A DNA stretch of 64,000 nucleotides from a bacterium (lineage in GTDB: Bacteria; Fidelibacterota; Marinisomatia; Marinisomatales; TCS55). The position numbers and the translations under genes are program-made. Under the pieces are notes generated by a model. That model was given only the letters and a program-made list of their open reading frames with translations, did no database searches and was not told where the DNA came from. The stretch is taken from contig SGYN01000003.1 of the NCBI GenBank assembly GCA_004321715.1, positions 39,645 to 103,644 on the forward strand. Reading direction: 5' to 3'. This document shows, piece after piece, positions 24,088-32,309 of this stretch. How positions within the stretch are numbered: position 1 is the stretch's first letter; each line of letters begins with the position of its first letter.

Positions 24088-25506
24088 TTGAAAACCAACA
24101 TTATATATGTAATTATTTTTTTATTGATTGACAATGTGAGCTCGACAGAAATTGATTATTACTGGTCTGGGGCTGTTACCATAAACACTGGTGTGGTTTC
24201 TGTTGCAACTGATTCTGAAGCAGAAGTCAAAGTTCAGTACAGTGATACAAAAGATTTTAGTAAAAATAATTTATTTTCTAAATTATTCAAAACTAATAGC
24301 GAATCTGATTATTTTACTAAGGTGAAGCTAGAAAACCTAAAACCTAAAACAATTTATTATTATAGGTTTGTTGTTGATGGTATTATAGATAAAAAGCAAG
24401 TTGGAAAATTTAACACACACGGGCCTGGTTCTTTCTCTTATAAAATTGCTCTAGCGACGTGTGCTACAACTGGGTCTAATAGTCCAGTCTTTGATAGAAT
24501 TCGAGAAGAGGATCCTTTGTTTTATTTAATGCTCGGAGACTTTCATTATGGGAATATATATAGAGATTGTGAAGATAATTTTTTAACGTATTTTCGAGCA
24601 ACTCTTGGTTCCAAAAAACAGTCTAAATTATATCAGAACACAGCGATAGCATATATGTGGGACGATCATGATTTTGGCCCTAACAATAGTTCTGGTATTT
24701 CTCCAAATAAAGATGGGCGGGCGGCTTGTCGCCCAGAAGCTTATAAAGCGTACAAGAATTATGTGCCTCATTATGCCCTGGCTTTTAAAGAAGAAGGTGA
24801 AGTTATTTCTCAATCTTTTAATGTCGGTAGGGTAAAGTTTTTATTAACAGATTTAAGATCTCAAAAAAGACGGCCGCTTTTTAATGGGGATTGTTCAAAC
24901 CCAAAGTCTTCAAACTGTAAAAAAGTAAAACAGGGGTCTAACTTTGGAACTGAAGAACATCTTAGATGGTTTAAAAATCAATTATTAGATGCAAAAAATA
25001 ATAATCATGCTGTTGTTTGGCACTCAAGCTTCCCTTATTTAAGTTTGCCAGATTTGAGTTGGTTTAATTGCGACGAAGAAAATACAATTAAAACTGATAC
25101 TGGATATGAGTGTGATGATCATGATAATTGGGGTTGGTATCCAGAAGAAAGAACAGCGATTGCAAACTTTATAAAAGAGCATCAAATACAATTGTGCATC
25201 GTTAGTGGAGATGCGCATATGAGCGCAATTGATGATGGTTCTAATAGTGATTATGCTTCTGGTGGAGGAGCCCCAATACCAATTTTTCATGCTGGGCCCT
25301 TAGATAGAAAGCCGAGTATCAAAGGCGGGCCTTATTCACATGGCGTTAGTGGGCTCCGAGGGCAATATGGAATTATGAAAATTATCGATAGCGGGAGTAA
25401 AGATCTGTGCGTGGAATGGAAAGTAAAAGACTATAAGGGTGAATTTGTTCGCAAAAGCAATGGGGATCTACTCGAGCATTCATTCTGTTTTCAGTTAGAT
25501 AATTAA
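24088..25506 (+). CDS. PhoD-like exported phosphatase/phosphodiesterase
   Basis: PhoD-family metallophosphoesterase, about 472 residues. The track start (23953) lies deep in iolB and would spoil the export signal. TTG at 24088 follows GGAG by 7 bases and gives a good signal peptide, 'MKTNIIYVIIFLLIDNVSS'. After an N-terminal beta-sandwich ('YYYRFVVDG'), the metallophosphatase core shows 'ALATCATTGS', 'LMLGDFHYGN', 'MWDDHDFGPNN', 'VVWHSSFPY' and 'IVSGDAHMSAID'. These are the expected Fe/Ca-binding residues. PhoD enzymes cleave phosphomono- and phosphodiesters outside the cytoplasm. In this operon it may strip remaining phosphates from lower inositol phosphates or glycerophospho-compounds (inference). 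Its stop overlaps the next ATG by one base. Confidence 0.9.
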   Translation: MKTNIIYVIIFLLIDNVSSTEIDYYWSGAVTINTGVVSVATDSEAEVKVQYSDTKDFSKNNLFSKLFKTNSESDYFTKVKLENLKPKTIYYYRFVVDGIIDKKQVGKFNTHGPGSFSYKIALATCATTGSNSPVFDRIREEDPLFYLMLGDFHYGNIYRDCEDNFLTYFRATLGSKKQSKLYQNTAIAYMWDDHDFGPNNSSGISPNKDGRAACRPEAYKAYKNYVPHYALAFKEEGEVISQSFNVGRVKFLLTDLRSQKRRPLFNGDCSNPKSSNCKKVKQGSNFGTEEHLRWFKNQLLDAKNNNHAVVWHSSFPYLSLPDLSWFNCDEENTIKTDTGYECDDHDNWGWYPEERTAIANFIKEHQIQLCIVSGDAHMSAIDDGSNSDYASGGGAPIPIFHAGPLDRKPSIKGGPYSHGVSGLRGQYGIMKIIDSGSKDLCVEWKVKDYKGEFVRKSNGDLLEHSFCFQLDN

Positions 25507-26852
25507 TGTATGTAAAAATACTTAATTTTTTTAAGGCGGGCTCAGATCAGCCCCCTTTAGTTGATGAAAATCAGATAAACAAAAAATATTCTAAATATCG
25601 TAAAGAAGTTCTCGCTTCTATTATAGTTTTATATGGATTTGGTTATACTTGTAGGCTTGCACTATCTGTTGTTAAAAAACCACTTATTGATAATGGTATT
25701 TTTTCTATTATTGATCTTGGGCTAGTTGGCTCTGCTTATTTCTATGGGTATGCCCTGGGAAAATTTATTAATGGGTTTTTAGCTGACTATGCTAATATAA
25801 AAAAGTTTTTTACTTTTGGTTTAATTATATCAGGTGCAATAAATATTTCCATGGGTTTAAACCAGTCTTTACCCTTATGGATTGTATTCTGGTTTTTAAA
25901 TGGCTGGGTTCAAGGAATAGGTGCACCTTCATGTGCAATAGCTCTTACAAATTGGTTTAGTCCGAAAGAAAGAGGGTGGTATTATGGTTTGTGGAGCACA
26001 GCGCACTCTATTGGTGAAGGTCTTACTTTTATTGTTACAGCAGCTTTAGTTGATTATCTATCTTGGCATGCAGGATTTATTGGACCTGGAATCTCTTTAA
26101 TATTGATAACTGCTGTGGGGTATAGGTTTTTACAAGATAGCCCTAGTAGCTTGGGCCTTCCAAGCATTAGCGTTTGGAAAAAAGAGATTGATATAAAAAA
26201 GCTTTCAAATAACTTCAGTGAGGTATTAAAAAATCAATTAAAAATTATTAAATATCCATCTATTTGGATTTTGGGACTAGCAAGTTCAACTATGTATATC
26301 ACTAGATATGCAATAAATAGTTGGGGTATTTTATATTTACAAGAGGCTAGGGGCTATTCTTTGATTGAGGCTGGGGGCTTGGTTGGGTTAAACACTTTTA
26401 CTGGTATTATTGGATGTATTGCATATGGTTTTATATCAGATAAATATTTTAATGCTCGAAGACCTCCTGTTACGTTGATGTTTGGTGTCGCTGAAATCAT
26501 ATCATTGTTTTTAATTTTTTTTGGTCCACAATCAACATTCATATTAACGATCGCCTTTATTATTTATGGATTTACATTAAGCGGGTTGCTTGCGGTTTTG
26601 GGCGGTTTATTTGCTATAGACATAGCTCCCAAAAATATATCTGGCGCCGCTATGGGGTTTATTGGATTGTTTAGTTACATAGGCGCGGGAATACAAGAAA
26701 AGATTAGCAGTGTTTTAATAAAAACATCGCAGTCAGATTTAACTTTAGAGACAATATATAATTTTGATAGCGTAATAATATTTTGGATTTCCGCGTCAAT
26801 TGTATCTTTTTTTCTAGCTTTATCCCTTTGGAATTACAAGACTAAGGATTAA
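25506..26852 (+). CDS. OPA-family organophosphate transporter (GlpT/UhpT-like MFS)
   Basis: A 448-residue, 12-helix major facilitator. It resembles the organophosphate:phosphate antiporters: 'FGYTCRLALSVVKKPLI' in helix 1, 'NGWVQGIGAPSCAIALTNWF' and 'SPKERGWYYGLWSTAHSIGEG' around helices 4-5, and 'YITRYAINSWGILYL' in helix 7. The Arg in helix 1 and the Arg in helix 7 match the two phosphate-binding arginines of GlpT. It therefore probably imports a phosphorylated compound, such as glycerol-3-phosphate or an inositol monophosphate, in exchange for phosphate. ATG overlaps the phosphatase stop (TAATG). Neighbours on both sides are phosphoesterases. Confidence 0.87.
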   Translation: MYVKILNFFKAGSDQPPLVDENQINKKYSKYRKEVLASIIVLYGFGYTCRLALSVVKKPLIDNGIFSIIDLGLVGSAYFYGYALGKFINGFLADYANIKKFFTFGLIISGAINISMGLNQSLPLWIVFWFLNGWVQGIGAPSCAIALTNWFSPKERGWYYGLWSTAHSIGEGLTFIVTAALVDYLSWHAGFIGPGISLILITAVGYRFLQDSPSSLGLPSISVWKKEIDIKKLSNNFSEVLKNQLKIIKYPSIWILGLASSTMYITRYAINSWGILYLQEARGYSLIEAGGLVGLNTFTGIIGCIAYGFISDKYFNARRPPVTLMFGVAEIISLFLIFFGPQSTFILTIAFIIYGFTLSGLLAVLGGLFAIDIAPKNISGAAMGFIGLFSYIGAGIQEKISSVLIKTSQSDLTLETIYNFDSVIIFWISASIVSFFLALSLWNYKTKD

Positions 26853-26854
26853 TT

Positions 26855-27655
26855 ATTTATTTTATTAGTTCACCTGCTTTAATAATTTTTATTTTAGCTT
26901 ATGTTAATATAGCTATTTCTTCAGATGCTATTATTGGAGCACACTCTCACAATGATTATAAAAATGAAACGCCTTTATTTGCGGCATTAGATCAAAAAAT
27001 TAAAAGCATTGAGGTGGATATTTTTTTGTCAAAGTCAAATCTATATGTTGGACATCATTGGTTAGATTTAAAAAATGATAAGACAATTCAGAAAATGTAT
27101 TTGGACCCTCTGTGGAAAATTTATTTAGATAATAAATCTATATATGGCAATTCGACACTATATCTTCTTGTAGATGTAAAAACCTCGGCATTAAAAACAT
27201 ATAAATTATTAGAGGATATTTTAAATAAATATAAACCTATGTTGACACATGTTAGCTTAGACTCCTTGTATATAGGACCTGTAACAATTATTTTATCTGG
27301 TAATAGACCGCCGATAAACTATTTTGATGATTACCACGAATATAGAAATGTTTTTATAGATGGTAGGATTAATGATATTGGAAGAATGGTATCTGAAAAA
27401 ATTATGCCCTTAATTAGTTCTGATTGGGGAGATAGCTTTGAATGGGATGGTAAAGGTATAATGTCGGAAGACGAAAAAAAGATACTTCGAGAATTAGTAA
27501 TTAAAATTCATAATGAAAAAAAAGAAATTAGATTTTGGGGGGCGCCTGATAACCAAAACACCTGGAAGGCATTGCTTTCTGCTGGTGTCGATTTAATTAA
27601 TACAGATAATATTGAAGAATGTAGAAATTTTATTATACAACAAGGTAAATATTAA
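26855..27655 (+). CDS. Exported GDPD/PI-PLC-like phosphodiesterase, probable AUU start
   Basis: TIM-barrel phosphodiesterase. The track ORF (GTG 27014) removes the catalytic N-terminus. Upstream in frame are 'GAHSHNDYKNETPLFAAL' (first catalytic His) and 'SIEVDIFL..LYVGHH' (Glu/Asp metal site and second His), the family core, preceded by a hydrophobic signal segment 'SSPALIIFILAYVNIAISS'. This frame has no ATG, GTG or TTG back to the stop at 26843. ATT at 26855 follows AAGGA by 6 bases and lies 2 bases after the transporter stop, so AUU is the likely start (266 residues). Relatives hydrolyse glycerophosphodiesters or phosphoinositides. Here it could release inositol, inositol phosphate or glycerol-3-phosphate from glycerophosphoinositol (inference). 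Confidence 0.83.
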   Translation: MYFISSPALIIFILAYVNIAISSDAIIGAHSHNDYKNETPLFAALDQKIKSIEVDIFLSKSNLYVGHHWLDLKNDKTIQKMYLDPLWKIYLDNKSIYGNSTLYLLVDVKTSALKTYKLLEDILNKYKPMLTHVSLDSLYIGPVTIILSGNRPPINYFDDYHEYRNVFIDGRINDIGRMVSEKIMPLISSDWGDSFEWDGKGIMSEDEKKILRELVIKIHNEKKEIRFWGAPDNQNTWKALLSAGVDLINTDNIEECRNFIIQQGKY

Positions 27656-27671
27656 ATAAGGATGATATAAA

Positions 27672-29153
27672 ATGAGCATAATAAAATTCCAAGATTTCCA
27701 AAGCTGTGGAAACTGGATAAACAATGAAACTAAAAAAGACGAAACTCCAGATAGAATAAAAATAATCTCGCCATATTTTGATAAGCAAATTGCTACAGTT
27801 CCTAATTCTGATACTGAGGATGTTAATCAAGCCGTTGAAGCTGCAAGCAGTGCTTTTCTTAATTGGTCTAGAACTAATATTCGCGATAGAGCTCAGATTA
27901 TGTTTCGATTTAAATCAATTATTGAGAGCGATATTCACAACCTTTCATCTATTATTGCTTTAGATAATGGTAAAACAATTGATGATGCTCTGGCGAGCAT
28001 CAAAAGAGGTATAGAGGTAATTGACTTTGCTATCTCTTTGCCAAACATTTTAAAAGGAGAATCATCAGAGGTTAGTCCTGGCATTAATTGCGTTATGACT
28101 CATGAGCCAATTGGTGTTGTAGCGGGCATAACCCCATTTAATTTTCCTGTGATGGTCCCCTTGTGGATGATTCCTTTGGCTATTACAGCAGGAAATACTT
28201 TTATATTAAAACCATCTGAACAAACCCCTCTTGCATCTATAAAGCTTGCAGAATATTTAGAAAAAGCGGGCACACCTAAAGGGGTTTTTAATATTGTTCA
28301 TGGATCAAAAAAAGCAGTCGAAGCTATATGCGATCATCCTCAAATTAAAGCTATTGCATTCGTTGGTTCTTCAAAAGTCGCTGAAATTGTTTATACTCGA
28401 TCAACACAAAAAAAGAAACGATCTATTTGTCTTGGTGGAGCAAAAAACCATATGATTGTTGTTCCTGATGCTGACGTTGAGTCTACCGCTAAAGGGTTGC
28501 TGGCAAGTTCAATGGGCAGCGCCGGACAGCGCTGTATGGCAGCCAGTGTTGCTGTCGGCGTTTCAGATATTGATCATATTATTAGTCAATTAGTTAAAGA
28601 AGCCAAAGAGTATAAGCTTGGTGTAGATATGGGCACAATTATAAGCAAAGTTTCTTTAGATAGAATAACCAATTATATAAATGACGCAGAAAAAATAGGG
28701 GCAAAAATTTTGTTTGATGGAAGAAAAGTATCCATTCCATCTGATTATGAATCTGGCTATTGGATTGGGCCAACAATATTGGATTGTGTTGATCCGAAGT
28801 GGGCATGTGCAACCGAAGAAATATTTGGACCTGTTTTATCAATTATTAGAGCTGAAACCGTAGAAGAGGCAATGATGATTGAAAACAATTCTCAATTTGG
28901 AAATGCTGCATCTGTATTTACTACTTCTGGTGATATAGCAAAAATTGTATCTGATAGCGCATCGTCGGGTATGGTTGGAATTAATATTGGGGTTCCAGTA
29001 CCTAGAGATCCTTTTAGTTTTGGCGGGTGGAATGAATCAAAATATGGGCATGGAGATATTACTGGTATAAGTGGCGTAAACTTTTGGACAAATCTTAAAA
29101 AAACTACTTCACGATGGCCCGAATCATCAGAGGAGTGGAAGAAGTACTTTTAA
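27672..29153 (+). CDS. iolA: Methylmalonate/malonate semialdehyde dehydrogenase (CoA-acylating)
   Basis: A 493-residue aldehyde dehydrogenase of the MmsA/IolA branch. Evidence is 'GVVAGITPFNFPVMVPLWM', the branch-specific 'LGGAKNHMIVVPDAD' (Asn where ordinary ALDHs have Glu), catalytic Cys in 'AGQRCMAASVAVG', and 'SFGGWNESKYGHGDITG'. It converts malonate semialdehyde to acetyl-CoA and CO2, the last step of inositol catabolism; methylmalonate semialdehyde from valine is the alternative substrate. An AGGATG-type site precedes the ATG. Its stop overlaps the convergent glycerate-kinase stop by 4 bases, leaving no room for a separate terminator. Confidence 0.94.
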   Translation: MSIIKFQDFQSCGNWINNETKKDETPDRIKIISPYFDKQIATVPNSDTEDVNQAVEAASSAFLNWSRTNIRDRAQIMFRFKSIIESDIHNLSSIIALDNGKTIDDALASIKRGIEVIDFAISLPNILKGESSEVSPGINCVMTHEPIGVVAGITPFNFPVMVPLWMIPLAITAGNTFILKPSEQTPLASIKLAEYLEKAGTPKGVFNIVHGSKKAVEAICDHPQIKAIAFVGSSKVAEIVYTRSTQKKKRSICLGGAKNHMIVVPDADVESTAKGLLASSMGSAGQRCMAASVAVGVSDIDHIISQLVKEAKEYKLGVDMGTIISKVSLDRITNYINDAEKIGAKILFDGRKVSIPSDYESGYWIGPTILDCVDPKWACATEEIFGPVLSIIRAETVEEAMMIENNSQFGNAASVFTTSGDIAKIVSDSASSGMVGINIGVPVPRDPFSFGGWNESKYGHGDITGISGVNFWTNLKKTTSRWPESSEEWKKYF

Positions 29154-30289
29154 ATTAATAAAGAAGTCATTTCTTTTTTTATAGATATGTCTAGGTTTTT
29201 AGATGCATTTTTAATTGCTGTATTTAATTTCATATTATTAGGGGTTATTTGTTTTGCAATAGTTATTCCTGGAAGTTTTCGAGCTGATAAATTATCATTT
29301 ATTTTTCCAGCAAATGCGATAATCGGTATTGAAGCATTGAGTCCCATCGCGCCTAAATGCCATATTAGTTTTCCATTTATCGTTTGCTTATCAATACACC
29401 CCTCACCAGTGATTATCCAATCATAGTTACCATGTTTTATCTTTTTTTCTAAATCTAATATTTTTGATAATAGAGGAAACCCCTCTTCAAATGTAGCGTT
29501 CAAAAAACTAAAAGCAATAAATCCTATACCCCCAGCTGCACCAGCTCCTTTATTATTTATATAATTTTTTGAGGTTATGCTTACAACAGCTTTTGAAAAA
29601 TGAAGAATCTTTTTCTCTAGAAACTCCATGATTAATTCTGTTGCACCCTTTTGTTTACCAAAATAATACGTAGCACCCTTAGGTCCAGTCAGCGGATTAG
29701 TAACATCGCATGCAATAACAAAATCTATTTTATTTATGACATCATAGTTGGGGCAATTTTCAATTTTTTTTATTTTATCTAGATTTTTTACATTTGCATT
29801 TAATTGGTTATTATTTGAATCATAAAAAGTAAATCCAAGAGCATCAAGGATTCCAATTCCAACATCATTTGTTGCGCTTCCTCCAATAAATAAAATGATT
29901 TTTTTCATTCCATCAGAAATAACTTTTTTAATTAATTGTCCGGTTCCATAACTAGTAGTTTTTAATGGATTTCTTAATTTTTTTGGGACTAACTGCATTC
30001 CTGATGCTTCTGCTAATTCTATTATTCCTGTTTTAGTTTTTCTGTTTATACAATATCTGGCCTCAATATCTTTTCCTAGAGGGCTTTTTACAATAGTACT
30101 TTTAAAAGTATAATCTTTAATCATTTTAAACGACTCAAGCGACCCTTCCCCTCCATCGCCCATAGGAATACAATCAACAACTGTACTAGGATTTATTTTT
30201 AATATTGAACTTTTTGCTACACTGCAAAAGTCTTTAGAGCTGATACTATCTTTAAAAGAATCTGGTATTACTAAAATTTTTTTTGGCAT
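29150..30289 (-). CDS. Glycerate 2-kinase (GarK/GlxK family)
   Basis: A 379-residue type I glycerate kinase, full length. Signatures: 'LVIPDSFKDSISSKDF', 'IPMGDGGEGSLE', 'FIGGSATNDVGIGILDALG', 'DVTNPLTGPKGATYYFGKQKG', 'GAGAAGGIGF' and 'WIITGEGCIDKQTINGK'. It phosphorylates D-glycerate to 2-phosphoglycerate, entering glycolysis. It is on the opposite strand, convergent with iolA, and transcribed from the 104-base gap shared with the next plus-strand gene. It fits the tartronate-semialdehyde-type reductase and GntP permease in the island as a route for glycerate-level intermediates (inference). Confidence 0.92.
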   Translation of the reverse strand: MPKKILVIPDSFKDSISSKDFCSVAKSSILKINPSTVVDCIPMGDGGEGSLESFKMIKDYTFKSTIVKSPLGKDIEARYCINRKTKTGIIELAEASGMQLVPKKLRNPLKTTSYGTGQLIKKVISDGMKKIILFIGGSATNDVGIGILDALGFTFYDSNNNQLNANVKNLDKIKKIENCPNYDVINKIDFVIACDVTNPLTGPKGATYYFGKQKGATELIMEFLEKKILHFSKAVVSITSKNYINNKGAGAAGGIGFIAFSFLNATFEEGFPLLSKILDLEKKIKHGNYDWIITGEGCIDKQTINGKLIWHLGAMGLNASIPIIAFAGKINDNLSARKLPGITIAKQITPNNMKLNTAIKNASKNLDISIKKEMTSLLI

Positions 30290-30393
30290 TGTTGTTAGTT
30301 TATAAAGCTTTATTCAATTTAATATTTTATAATGTTCCAAGCACCAGATAGGTTTGTACTTATGTTAAAATTCTTTTGGATAAATTTTTACAA

Positions 30394-32112
30394 ATGAATA
30401 GGTCTTTATATATACTACTATTTTATATGCAATTATTTTTTTCTTGTGATAATAAAAAATCGATAGGAAATAATTATTTAACAAAAAAAACTTCTGCAAT
30501 TTCAAACATAGAATTTTCCGATGTTACTACGTATGCTGGTTTGGAAAATTTTATTCATGACAATGGTTCATTCGGAAAAATGTGGTTTCCTGAACAAATG
30601 GGTTCTGGTGGCGGATTTATCGACTATAATAACGATGGGTGGTTAGATATTTTATTAATAGGTGGCGGAGCCTGGAAAGACTATACTAATCGAGAAGTGC
30701 AAACACTATGGCTGTATAAAAACAATACAAATGGAACGTTTTCTGATGTGACAGCCGAAACAAGACTTGATAAAATTAATACATATGGATTGGGCATTAC
30801 TGCTGCAGACTATGATAATGATGGTGATCAAGATATTTTCCTTACAACGCTAGATAGAAATATTTTATTAAATAATAACGAAGGCTCATTTGTAAACGTT
30901 TCAAATAATGTTGGTTTAGGAAACGCGCTTGATTGGAGTAGCTCAGCTGTTTTTTTCGATGCGGATAATGATGGGTGGCTTGATTTGTATGTTGGTAATT
31001 ATGCTATCTGGTCTCCTTTAAGTGATCTTTGGTGCTCATTGGATAATAAAACAAAGGTATACTGTCCTCCGGAAATGTATACTGGCCTTCCAAGCAAATT
31101 TTATCATAATAATCGTGATGGCACATTTAGTGATTATACAAAAAAAGCAGGGTTTTTACCTGCCCCAGGAAAGTCTTTGGGTGCAGTTTTGATGGATTAT
31201 AACAATGATGGGGCATTGGATCTCGCTATTGCAAATGATGGAGAACGTGATTTATTATATAAAAATAATGGGAATGGAATCTTTGATGAAATAGGAACAG
31301 AGCTTGGTATGGCATATGGTGAAAATGGTGAGGCCCGTGCTGGGATGGGTATTGATGCGGGCGTAGTTGATAGTAGTGGGAACTCTACAATATTTATTGG
31401 GAATTTTTCTAATGAAATGGTTGGCGTTTACAGTTATTCTAGTGAAGGGTGGTTTAATGATCGCTCTGCTCTATCAAAAATAGGAAGGCCAAGTTTTCTT
31501 TCTTTAACTTTTGGACTAATACTTTTTGATGTGGATATGGATAGCGATCTAGACTTATTTATTGGCAATGGGCATGTATACCCTGAGCGGACTAAAAATC
31601 AAGATGGAATTTCATACAAACAAGCATCCCAGCTATTTTTAAATAATGGTAATGGTCTTTTTGCAATAGCAAATGAGAAGGTTTCTGGTGTATTAAATAA
31701 TCAAATGGTTGTTCGGGGTGTTGCTGTTGGAGATTACGATAAAGATGGGGATCTTGATTTGCTACTTACAGAAAATAATGGACCTGCACATCTTTGGAGA
31801 AATGATACAAAGAAAAAAAACTATCTTCGTGTTGATCTTATAGGTACAGATAGCAATAAGGACGGTATTGGCTCAAAAGTGCTTTTATATATTGAAGGAT
31901 ATAAAATGGAACGTTTAATTCGCACAGGATCCAGCTACCTTTCTCAATCCGAGCTAACGGCAACGTTTGGCCTGGGTGATCATCAAAAAGTTGACTCTCT
32001 ATTTATTTTTTGGCCTAACGGTAATAAAGAAGTTTTTTATGATATTGAAATCAATAAAGAAATATTAATAAAAGAAAACTCAGGTGAAGTTGAATATTTT
32101 ATAAAAAAATAA
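30394..32112 (+). CDS. CRTAC1-like FG-GAP/VCBS + ASPIC/UnbV lipoprotein
   Basis: About 572 residues from ATG 30394; the track's TTG start (30376) would add six residues before the signal and is less likely. The lipoprotein signal ends 'MQLFFSC'. Seven or so FG-GAP/VCBS blades follow, each with a DxDxDG-type calcium loop ('DYNNDGWLD', 'DYDNDGDQD', 'DADNDGWLD', 'DYDKDGDLD'). The C-terminal ASPIC/UnbV domain is 'KVLLYIEGYKMERLIRTGSSYLSQSE' (quoted over two stretches) and 'TFGLGDHQKVDSLFIFWPNG'. Such proteins are surface or periplasmic calcium-stabilised propellers of unknown function. It is closely related to the gene at 38302. A PQQ-propeller remnant follows. Confidence 0.88.
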   Translation: MNRSLYILLFYMQLFFSCDNKKSIGNNYLTKKTSAISNIEFSDVTTYAGLENFIHDNGSFGKMWFPEQMGSGGGFIDYNNDGWLDILLIGGGAWKDYTNREVQTLWLYKNNTNGTFSDVTAETRLDKINTYGLGITAADYDNDGDQDIFLTTLDRNILLNNNEGSFVNVSNNVGLGNALDWSSSAVFFDADNDGWLDLYVGNYAIWSPLSDLWCSLDNKTKVYCPPEMYTGLPSKFYHNNRDGTFSDYTKKAGFLPAPGKSLGAVLMDYNNDGALDLAIANDGERDLLYKNNGNGIFDEIGTELGMAYGENGEARAGMGIDAGVVDSSGNSTIFIGNFSNEMVGVYSYSSEGWFNDRSALSKIGRPSFLSLTFGLILFDVDMDSDLDLFIGNGHVYPERTKNQDGISYKQASQLFLNNGNGLFAIANEKVSGVLNNQMVVRGVAVGDYDKDGDLDLLLTENNGPAHLWRNDTKKKNYLRVDLIGTDSNKDGIGSKVLLYIEGYKMERLIRTGSSYLSQSELTATFGLGDHQKVDSLFIFWPNGNKEVFYDIEINKEILIKENSGEVEYFIKK

Positions 32113-32121
32113 AGTAATGAG

Positions 32122-32309
32122 AATATAAGAGCATTTGACAAGGATTTCGGAAAAGAGCTTTGGAAATACAAACTTCCTGCTGGCGACTATGCTACTCCTA
32201 GTGTAAATCATGTAAATATAAACAATATATAGTTATTGCATGTGGTGGTGGAAAAATGGGGACAAACCCTGTGGAATATCATCTATCTTTTGGTTTACCT
32301 TCAAACTAA
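32122..32309 (+). pseudogene. Fragment of a PQQ-dependent dehydrogenase C-terminus
   Basis: Two consecutive reading frames spell the C-terminus of quinoprotein (PQQ) dehydrogenases: 'IRAFDKDFGKELWKYKLP' with 'GDYATPSVNHV', then after an in-frame TAG and a frame change near 32228, 'IVIACGGGKMGTNP' and 'LSFGLPSN' with a stop at 32309. Only the last 60 or so residues remain, with no start, signal or blades upstream. It is therefore a decayed remnant, not a gene. It lies between the CRTAC1-like gene and the end of the convergent 1175-residue gene, with 4 bases overlapping the latter's stop region. Confidence 0.75.
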
